Origin: Gaiella sp038230035
GTDB lineage: Bacteria; Actinomycetota; Thermoleophilia; Gaiellales; Gaiellaceae
Assembly (NCBI GenBank): GCA_038230035.1
Contig: JBBRNX010000011.1
Span: 1-64,000 of the forward strand
Reading direction: 5' to 3'
Length of the DNA: 64,000 bases
Shown here: positions 58,354-64,000 of the stretch, piece by piece
How positions within the stretch are numbered: position 1 is the first letter of the stretch
How the letters are laid out: every line of letters begins with the position of its first letter
Position numbers and translations under genes: made by a program
Notes under the pieces: generated by a model
Seen by the model: the letters and a program-made list of their open reading frames with translations, nothing else
Told to the model about the DNA's origin: nothing
Database searches by the model: none

Positions 58354-58682
58354 GGGAGCGTAACCTCCTGTGGCCGGGCGGTCGGACGTTTGCGCGTCGC
58401 GGCCGCCATTTGCGTTGTTGCCGGGAGTGTAGACCCCTTGGCGGCGAATGTCGCGTCGAGCGCGTCGCGGTCGAGGTAGACGCGGCCGCCGTCACGGATC
58501 ACGGGCAGGCGGCCGCGGTCAGCACGCCGGCGGACCGCCTTCGCGGTGATGCCAAGGTACGCGGCCGCCTCATCGACTGTTAGCCACCGTTTCGACGATT
58601 CGCGTTCGAGCTCGTCGACGCGCGCGGCGAGACGCACGACTTCGATTTGAAGCTCGGCAAGAACGGTCAGCGGGTCGCTCAC
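58350..58682 (-). CDS. excisionase-like winged helix-turn-helix protein
   Basis: 110 residues. A coiled N-terminal segment (VLAELQIEVVRLAARVDELE) precedes a MerR/excisionase-type HTH: RWLTVDEAAAYLGITAKAVR, RRADRGRLPVIRDGGRVYLD. The basic C-terminal tail may add DNA contact. Its stop overlaps the integrase start, as in the xis-int pairs of pSAM2-like elements. Directs excision by bending attL/attR DNA. Confidence 0.85.
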   Translation of the reverse strand: MSDPLTVLAELQIEVVRLAARVDELERESSKRWLTVDEAAAYLGITAKAVRRRADRGRLPVIRDGGRVYLDRDALDATFAAKGSTLPATTQMAAATRKRPTARPQEVTLP

Positions 58683-58981
58683 GGATCCGCGCCCCGACTC
58701 TCAGCGGTCAGCAAGGTGTCGCTGAAAGATCCCGCATGCGGGATGTTGCGTCCGACGGCCTCCACGATCGGCAGCGCGTCGGTGGCGTCAAGCCTTGCGA
58801 TGCTGAGCTCGCCCGAAAGTCTGCGGCCCCATTCCGTGACCAGGTACCTGCCTCCGCGTCGCTCGACAAGGCCGAGCTCGCGGAACCCGTCGGGGCCCTC
58901 AAGCAGCTCGAGGGCGAACTCCTCGCCAAGCCGACTGCCCGCCGCACGGACCGCGGCGACGAGCTCGGCGGCGGTGAACAT
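58679..58981 (-). CDS. hypothetical element protein
   Basis: 100 residues from ATG 58979-58981, overlapping the excisionase gene by four bases and the previous gene by one (TGATG). Winged-helix-like content: MFTAAELVAAVRAAGSRLGE, FRELGLVERRGGRYLVTEWG, GELSIARLDATDAL. It could be a PadR-like or wHTH DNA-binding protein, but the match is only general. Confidence 0.55.
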   Translation of the reverse strand: MFTAAELVAAVRAAGSRLGEEFALELLEGPDGFRELGLVERRGGRYLVTEWGRRLSGELSIARLDATDALPIVEAVGRNIPHAGSFSDTLLTAESRGADP

Positions 58982-59292
58982 CACGATCCCTCCGCGTCGC
59001 AGGTGACCGGCTCGCCGTGGTTGTACGGCGTGTCGCAGACCACGCACGCGCTCACCCATGCGGCGTCGACGAGCTCCTGCTCCTCCGCCTCGGCCTTCTC
59101 GGCCCGCCGCTCCCAGTAGGCTCGCTCCCATTCCGGCGCGTCAGCCGGCAGCAGAGGCGGCGTCGGCGGTCCGGCCGCCTCCCGCGCGAGCACGTCCTCG
59201 ACGAGGCCGTACGTGGCTGTCGGGTTCTTGGCGAACCAGCCGGCCAGAATCGGGTGGCGCTCAAACGCGGAGAGAAGCTCTTCGCGTGTCAC
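58981..59292 (-). CDS. hypothetical element protein with C-terminal Cys cluster
   Basis: 103 residues. Helical N-terminal part (LLSAFERHPILAGWFAKNPT) and a C-terminal CVVCDTPYNHGEPVTC that looks like a small zinc-binding knuckle. Overlaps the replication protein stop by four bases. Unassigned. Confidence 0.6.
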   Translation of the reverse strand: MTREELLSAFERHPILAGWFAKNPTATYGLVEDVLAREAAGPPTPPLLPADAPEWERAYWERRAEKAEAEEQELVDAAWVSACVVCDTPYNHGEPVTCDAEGS

Positions 59293-61232
59293 AGCTTCGG
59301 GTTCCCATCCGCGTCGAAGATTTCGGCCAGCGCGGCCTCAAACGCCGCGGATGAATCCTTAGAACCCGTCGCGCGGGAAGACGGGGAGTCGGGATCTATT
59401 GGGGATAAATGGGTTGAAATACATAGATCCCGACTAATTCGTACCCCCGCGCGCGAGGGGCCTATTGCGTTCGTGAGTTCCACCCGCCAGCGTTTTACTC
59501 CGAACCCACTCTCGTGTCGCTCGGCGACGACCGACCGAATCAGCCCCTCGGTGCGGAGCTCGCCGCGCAGGTTCTGGACGGTCTTGGCCGAAACGCCGGC
59601 TTCCGCTGCGACAACGGCGTCCAGCCGATCGGACTCCATCGAGCCGCCGGACTCCTGCAGCGTGAGCAAGATAATCTCCCGCGCCTGAGCGCTCGCCGAC
59701 TCGGTCGGCTTGTGCCCCGCGAGCTCCGCGTCGACATCGACGTCTGAGGCACCGTCCTCGACCGCGCTGACGACTGATTCCGTGAAACCCGGCAGAGTCC
59801 GCCCCTCGAGGCGGTAGCGGCGGCCGCTGTCTCCGCGCGGCACCCGGTTGCCTTTGATCGGGTGGACGTGGACGATCTCGTGGTCCTGCGAGTCGGTGAC
59901 GGCCGCGAGCACGACGCGTGGCACGCCGATCCAGGCTGTGGAGCCGAGGATCTTGGCGAGCGCGCCGCCCCTCGCCTCCTTCGTCGATAGGTGCCGAACG
60001 CCGATGGTGGGGATGTGGATCTCGTTGACGAGCACCGCGAGCGGCATCAGCGCCACTCGGACTTCGGCTTCCTTGTCGGTGTTCGCTGTCCCCGTGTGGT
60101 TTGCCATCGGGTCGATGGCGATCAGGCCGACGTTGCCGCGGCCTTGCCGGTTGATCGACTGGACGTATCCGCGCAGCCATTCGATGTCCCGTGGCAGTTG
60201 AAAGGTGGTTGGGGGTAGCGCGACAAGATCGCGGTTCCCGCCGGCGGCTTCGACTCTCGGGCCGAGGTCGACTTCGGGATCGTCTTCGCTTGAGAGCAGG
60301 ATCGCGGGCCGCGGTTCGCCGTACATCTCACCGTTCGTGCAGCGCGCAACCCACCGCGCGACGAGCGCGCCCTTTCCGACACCGGGGCGTCCGGCCAAGA
60401 GCGTGAACGCGAGCTGAAGCAGCGGCCGCTCGACCCATTCGACTTCCTTCAGATCGTGATCCGAGAGCCAGGTGATCTCGTCTTGGAATTGAGCGCCGTC
60501 CCACTCCTGGTATGCCTGCAGGATCGCGTCGAGCTCCTCGTCGGTCTTCTCGGCTGGGTTCAGGAACTCCCGCTCGCGGAGGTCGCGCAGCGCTCGCCGC
60601 GCCTCCTTGACCGGCAGCCCTTGCTTGCGCAGCCGTCCGGCCTCCTCGACCCAGCGCTCGTGGCGCTCGCCGGCGGCCACACGGGCATGAGAGGGCTTCC
60701 GGTCGCGCTTCCGCCGCCGGCGTAGCTCGGCGATCCATTCCGGCAGGGCAGGGAGCTCGTCGAGCGGCGGGAGCTCGCCTTCGTAGTGGACGCCCGTCGG
60801 ATGCGGTGAGGGTGGCAGGAGGACGTAGGAGCCTGCGGCCCGGAGCTCGATTCCCTCCGCGAAGGTGCCCGCCTTCAGGTCGGCGCGGTAGGCGAAGTGC
60901 AGGTGTCCTCCGCGGCCGAGCGGATAGTTGCCGGTCTGGACGAACGGCGCCAGTGGCTCGCCATGTTCCTTGACGAGCTTCCGCCACGTGGCCCAGCCGT
61001 CGGCGCCGTCTGGCTTCGTCTCGATGTCGACGGTGCAGGTGTCGGGGGTCGCAAGGAGCGCGTGCGGCCACTCGTTCCACCACCCGCGTATCAGCCCTTC
61101 GTCCCGGGTGGCGTCGTGGAACCCGTTCGTCGTGTGGGGCTTCTTCGTGCCGGGGCGGCAGGGGAAGACGCGGTAGCCGAGCCGCGCGTAGCGCACGGCC
61201 TCCTCGACCAGGCCGTCCGCTACGTCGGTCAT
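59289..61232 (-). CDS. bifunctional primase-polymerase/AAA helicase replication protein
   Basis: 647 residues. Residues 1-170 form a Prim-Pol domain: YRVFPCRPGTKKPHTTNGFH, TPDTCTVDIETKPDGADGW (acidic metal pair) and GRGGHLHFAYR. A linker with charged helices (LRRRRKRDRKPSHARVAAGE) follows. Residues 260-470 form an AAA_25/RecA-like domain: Walker A LLAGRPGVGKGALVARW, Walker B VGLIAIDPMANH and a sensor RHLSTKEARGGALAKILG. The C-terminal tail has a winged-helix pattern (DRLDAVVAAEAGVSAKTVQN). Such Prim-Pol-helicase fusions replicate actinobacterial integrative elements and phages. Confidence 0.9.
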   Translation of the reverse strand: MTDVADGLVEEAVRYARLGYRVFPCRPGTKKPHTTNGFHDATRDEGLIRGWWNEWPHALLATPDTCTVDIETKPDGADGWATWRKLVKEHGEPLAPFVQTGNYPLGRGGHLHFAYRADLKAGTFAEGIELRAAGSYVLLPPSPHPTGVHYEGELPPLDELPALPEWIAELRRRRKRDRKPSHARVAAGERHERWVEEAGRLRKQGLPVKEARRALRDLREREFLNPAEKTDEELDAILQAYQEWDGAQFQDEITWLSDHDLKEVEWVERPLLQLAFTLLAGRPGVGKGALVARWVARCTNGEMYGEPRPAILLSSEDDPEVDLGPRVEAAGGNRDLVALPPTTFQLPRDIEWLRGYVQSINRQGRGNVGLIAIDPMANHTGTANTDKEAEVRVALMPLAVLVNEIHIPTIGVRHLSTKEARGGALAKILGSTAWIGVPRVVLAAVTDSQDHEIVHVHPIKGNRVPRGDSGRRYRLEGRTLPGFTESVVSAVEDGASDVDVDAELAGHKPTESASAQAREIILLTLQESGGSMESDRLDAVVAAEAGVSAKTVQNLRGELRTEGLIRSVVAERHESGFGVKRWRVELTNAIGPSRAGVRISRDLCISTHLSPIDPDSPSSRATGSKDSSAAFEAALAEIFDADGNPKL

Positions 61233-61598
61233 TCAGGAGCCCCAAGGGGCGTCGGAGGCCCACACGATCGCGTCTAGGTGAACGCAGAGCCCCCGAGGTG
61301 AGCGCACACCGATCGTCTGCTCCCAGGTTTGCTCAGCGCTCTCGTTCTCGTCGAGCAGCAGCACCCAGTCACCGTGAAGCTCTGCGGTGTGGAAGAAGAG
61401 GGTCTCGCCGGTCCGGAGTTTCACCGCGTAGTCGAAGTAGTCGACCGCGGCCTTGATCAGCGCCGGCCCGTACTTCCGCAGACAATCCCGGCATCCGAAA
61501 CCGCTGTCGGAGTTGTAGGGAAAGCCGCAGCCTGGGCAGGAGGCGGCGAGCAAATCGCCCGCCGCCTCCTCGCCCGTTTTAGTACGGGATGCGGTCAT
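61233..61598 (-). CDS. hypothetical element protein with zinc-ribbon motif
   Basis: 121 residues. Two Cys pairs near the N terminus (SCPGCGFPYNSDSGFGCRDC) form a CxxC-x14-CxxC zinc ribbon, followed by a soluble domain (FFHTAELHGDWVLLLDENES). The replication protein ATG follows directly after its TGA. It could be a single-strand or primer-binding accessory to replication; that is speculation. Confidence 0.65.
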   Translation of the reverse strand: MTASRTKTGEEAAGDLLAASCPGCGFPYNSDSGFGCRDCLRKYGPALIKAAVDYFDYAVKLRTGETLFFHTAELHGDWVLLLDENESAEQTWEQTIGVRSPRGLCVHLDAIVWASDAPWGS

Positions 61599-62031
61599 CG
61601 CTGGGAAAAGCGGCCGTGGGCGTCTCGCCGGGCCTGCGACGGACGACGTCGAAGTCGGGGTACGTGTAGCCGTTCCCGCTCTCCTTGTCGCCTTTGAACC
61701 TGAGGCTGACGATCTCCCCGGGCTCGACTCGGCCCTGCACCTCGGCGGTCACGTAGCCGCCGGCGTCCTCATCCCACTCGGAGACCTCGCCGTCGATCAG
61801 CCGTCGGCTGAGAACCTTGCTGCCGACGAGGACGGACCACTGGCTCCCGGCCCGGTCGACGCCGTTCAAAAACTCTGCGTCGCCGAGCTTCGTGTGACCG
61901 CTGCTCCAGCCGGTCGCCCGGATGGTTAGGGGGTTGGGCGCGTCCGGGGCACGGAAGCGCCAGGCGGTGCCGCGGGTAAGTTCCGCCTCCGCCGCCGCGA
62001 ACTCGTCTTGCCCTTCGGGTATGCTCGCCAT
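61579..62031 (-). CDS. hypothetical element protein
   Basis: 150 residues from ATG 62029-62031, with AAAGGA about eight bases upstream. Beta-rich: LTIRATGWSSGHTKLGDAEF, WSVLVGSKVLSRRLIDGEVS, VTAEVQGRVEPGEIVSLRFK. Resembles small OB- or SSB-like phage proteins in composition, not in a recognised signature. Overlaps the zinc-ribbon gene by 20 bases. Confidence 0.6.
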   Translation of the reverse strand: MASIPEGQDEFAAAEAELTRGTAWRFRAPDAPNPLTIRATGWSSGHTKLGDAEFLNGVDRAGSQWSVLVGSKVLSRRLIDGEVSEWDEDAGGYVTAEVQGRVEPGEIVSLRFKGDKESGNGYTYPDFDVVRRRPGETPTAAFPSDDRIPY

Positions 62032-62050
62032 GCTGTTGTCCTTTCGTGTG

Positions 62051-62074
62051 AGGCCCCGGTTCGCGCCGGGGCCT
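62051..62074. terminator. hairpin between the XRE gene and the rest of the element operon
   Basis: AGGCCCCGG and CCGGGGCCT (9-bp stem) with the loop TTCGCG. On the plus strand it is followed by AAGTGTTTT, so it would end plus-strand transcription; on the minus strand (the gene strand) no T run follows. It may be an attenuator or a 5' leader hairpin. Confidence 0.5.
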
Positions 62075-62091
62075 AAGTGTTTTGCGAGGCC

Positions 62092-62394
62092 TTACCGTGT
62101 CGAGGGATCGGCGGTCACCTCCTCGTCTTGCCGGACTGCCCTCTGTTCGCCTGCCAAGATTTCCAGCGCCTCCGCATACCGCCCGCGGAACCGGGGGGAG
62201 GGCATTCTCCGTCCTTTTTCCCACTGATAAAGGATGGTTTCCGAGGCATGCAATGCGTTCGCAAGCTCCGCGACCGAGACGCCGGCGCCAACGCGAATTC
62301 GCCGGCGTTCGACCGGCTCCGGGAGTCTCGTTCGCCGCGCGCGCTCGGCGAGCTCGAGGAGGCTCTCGCGTTCCTCGTGCTCAAGGCCGGTCAT
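62092..62394 (-). CDS. XRE-type transcriptional regulator of the element
   Basis: 100 residues. HTH: VGAGVSVAELANALHASETI, LYQWEKGRRMPSPRFRGRYA, an XRE/lambda-repressor-like fold. It is the first gene of the minus-strand operon and lies beside the 900-base non-coding region, the usual position of a repressor or activator controlling replication and excision genes. No ribosome site visible, so the transcript may be leaderless. Confidence 0.82.
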   Translation of the reverse strand: MTGLEHEERESLLELAERARRTRLPEPVERRRIRVGAGVSVAELANALHASETILYQWEKGRRMPSPRFRGRYAEALEILAGEQRAVRQDEEVTADPSTR

Positions 62395-63311
62395 CAGTCA
62401 CGCTCCGCTTGAGCGTCGACCCGAACCGGAAACCACCTAAAGATCAGCTGTGCCACAGGGCTCCTTTCCGAACGCACGATGACGTGTGCGCGGGAACCCC
62501 TGGCTCCTGCTGCGAAATCTTCGAGGCTATTGCAACTGTGCTCCCCTGGAGCGGCCTCTCAGATCCCTTCCGTGCGATTCTTGCACACGGTGCGGAAGCC
62601 AGTCAAGACCCATCAAAACTTTCTCGTGCGCGGCTGATTGTGCGGGTACAAATTGAGCACACCCGCCCAGATCTCGCCCACCCGCGGTGCGGGAAAAGCC
62701 CCGGCGGTAATCGCGTCTCCCCCCCCAAATGCAACGAGGCGGCCGGAGATGGGGACCGCCTCGCTGACTGCTGCCCGCGGGGAGCGAGCAAGCCTGCACG
62801 GTACCGGCTTCTTCGGATAACGCGTGCCCGCAGCGCCCCGAGTTAGCTCGGCGGCTCCCTTGCGATCAAGTGCAATATTACCCTTGAAATCTTCGCTCTT
62901 TCTGTCACCGATCAAGCGTCAAATGACGGCTGACGAGACAGTCTCCGCCGCCCAGAGTTGTTAGCAGGGTTGTTGCAGGGTTGCTGCCGCCCAGATCCCG
63001 GCCCCGCGGTGCGGGAGGAACGACCTCATTCGTGCTCAGGGGTGGGTGTGGGTGGTGTGAGTGTGGGGCCGCCCGAGCCACGTCTCAGGAGCCGACGTGT
63101 ACTCTCCGATCGGTTGAAGCTGACGCGCTCGTGTCACAGGATGCGCGCCGGTTTCTCAAGAGGCTGTACGCGTGCCCCGCACGCGTGCCCGCTCGTGACT
63201 TGCATGCCATTGTCTCCGGGCTTGCAACGATAGAGAAGACGGCGCATATTGGTGCCGCGAGACTGCAACCGCAACCGTTTACGTACGGCAAAGAGCAGTG
63301 TTACGTTTGGG
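62395..63311. other. non-coding control and candidate origin region of the element
   Basis: No frame here is convincing. Contents: an 8-bp inverted repeat CGAGGCGG/CCGCCTCG (62735-62763), a low-GC patch (CAATATTACCCTTGAAATC, 62873-62891), and three GTTG-x-GCAGG-type units in tandem (62957-62985) flanked by a 10-base direct repeat GCCGCCCAGA (62947-62956 and 62986-62995). With the replication gene next door, an origin is a reasonable guess. Confidence 0.4.
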
Positions 63312-63968
63312 TTATTGATCGCTGTAGCCGAGAAGTCTCTTTACTCCCGGCGAGTGCCACCGCCCGCTACGTGGTGTCGCTACCTGCTCCTCGTTCAGTC
63401 GCCGTGCGATCGCGGCGACTGACAAGCCCTCCGACTGAAGCTCGTGGGCGCGGCGGATCGCGATTGCGGAGACTTCCACCGGCCGGCCGAGCCGGACGCC
63501 CTGAGCTCTACGGATCGCCAGCGCGTCTTTCGTTCGTTGCCCTATGAGGCGGCGCTCGAGTTGTGCCATCGCTGAAACGACGGTGGCGACCATCTGGCCC
63601 GTCGGAGTTGAGGCGTCGACGCCGACGTCGAGGCACACGATGCCCCCAGGGAACCGTTCGAGCATTTGCGCGAAATTACTGACCGAGCGTGATAGCCGGT
63701 CGAGCTTGGCGACGATGATGCACCCGACCTGGCCGGCCTCGACCGCGGCCAAAGCACGCTGCAGGCCCGGACGGTCCGCCTTCGCCCCGGAGCCGATGTC
63801 TTGTTCGATTGCTGCAAGCTGCCAGCCGCGGGCTGCGCAGGCGGCCTCGATGGCCGAGCGCTGGGCGGCGAGCCCTAAGCCGGATTGCCCCTGCTCACTG
63901 GTACTGACACGGATGTAGCCGACTGCTCGCGTCGGTTCGGTGCTCTCGTTGTACGCTTGCGGTGGCAT
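63312..63968 (-). CDS. serine recombinase (resolvase/invertase type)
   Basis: 218 residues. Catalytic Ser in AVGYIRVSTSEQGQSGLGLA, the FSSxR-like region is VAKLDRLSRSVSNFAQML, and a C-terminal helix-turn-helix-like segment (GLSVAAIARRLNEEQVATPR). Small serine recombinases resolve co-integrates or invert DNA. It may be a second module of the element or of an adjacent one; it reads towards the non-coding region. Confidence 0.9.
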   Translation of the reverse strand: MPPQAYNESTEPTRAVGYIRVSTSEQGQSGLGLAAQRSAIEAACAARGWQLAAIEQDIGSGAKADRPGLQRALAAVEAGQVGCIIVAKLDRLSRSVSNFAQMLERFPGGIVCLDVGVDASTPTGQMVATVVSAMAQLERRLIGQRTKDALAIRRAQGVRLGRPVEVSAIAIRRAHELQSEGLSVAAIARRLNEEQVATPRSGRWHSPGVKRLLGYSDQ

Positions 63969-64000
63969 GGAGTTTGTCCTCCTTGTCCAGGCCCGGGGCG

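Larger units (their letters stand above)
57030..63968 (-). mobile_element. integrated element at tRNA-Pro (actinomycete ICE-like), right end outside window
   Basis: From the broken tRNA the genes run on one strand: XRE regulator, two unassigned proteins, primase-polymerase/AAA replication protein, two small proteins, excisionase-like protein, tyrosine integrase. The replication-xis-int order next to attL is the core of actinomycete integrative conjugative elements such as pSAM2, here with a Prim-Pol type replication protein. No FtsK/SpoIIIE-like transfer gene is in view, so a phage-like satellite is the alternative. The right boundary was not found before 64000. Confidence 0.65.

Noticed and set aside
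62613..62915. 100-codon minus-strand frame in the non-coding region
   Set aside because: Starts at TTG with no ribosome site, has no recognisable domain, and covers the inverted repeat.
1..64000. CRISPR arrays, rRNA genes, classical riboswitches
   Set aside because: No regularly spaced 25-40-base repeats, no rRNA-like stretches and no recognisable riboswitch cores were seen on reading.

Overview
The window is 64 kb of GC-rich bacterial DNA, with many GTG and TTG starts and many 1-4 base gene overlaps. The order murA - ridA - CCA transferase - yggS - sepF - yggT - divIVA - yggU - lspA - rluD - rpsB - tsf - pyrH - frr - uppS - cdsA - dxr - rseP - ispG - proS, a LexA box of the Gram-positive type and an ImuB/DnaE2 mutasome point to Actinomycetota. 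A deep lineage such as Thermoleophilia is my inference; no 16S rRNA gene is present to confirm it.

Layout. 1-250: 3' end of an IS982-like transposase. 0.4-7.9 kb: cupins (one broken), glycyl-tRNA synthetase, YbaK deacylase, the PPDK regulatory protein, methyltransferases, a small kinase and peptidase E. 7.96-10.6 kb: pyruvate phosphate dikinase. 10.7-18.5 kb: a frameshifted DUF899 gene, a pair of palindromic repeats, SPFH/NfeD, rhomboid, ComB, a monooxygenase running into photolyase, a methyltransferase and a VOC protein. 18.6-26.3 kb: an SOS mutagenesis locus (LexA box, imuB, DUF6504, dnaE2) split by four opposite-strand genes and carrying four copies of a CCTTGTGTT palindrome, two of them inside dnaE2. 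26.3-36.1 kb: metabolic and regulatory genes (GH15, GT4, nuclease, class V aminotransferase, GFA-DUF1801 fusion, ECF sigma pair, a cupin broken by TGA, DsbA-like, HD). 36.1-53.7 kb: the conserved cell wall, division, translation and isoprenoid cluster. 53.7-56.9 kb: a secreted beta-helix protein and a frameshifted flotillin-like gene. 56.99-64 kb: an integrated element that starts inside a tRNA-Pro gene and runs to the window edge.

The integrated element has one strand of closely packed genes: XRE regulator, three small proteins, a primase-polymerase/AAA replication protein, excisionase and tyrosine integrase, plus a serine recombinase at the window edge. This replication-xis-int order resembles actinomycete integrative conjugative elements such as pSAM2, which also uses a tRNA-Pro gene. 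The 5' half of the tRNA stops exactly after the anticodon loop and is not followed by a tRNA 3' half.

The most interesting points are the paired palindromes around and inside the mutasome genes, the split tRNA-Pro, and a cluster of single-lesion genes (two cupins with one in-frame stop each, two genes with one-base frameshifts, one gene that has lost its stop). These lesions may be real decay or assembly errors; read-level checking would tell.
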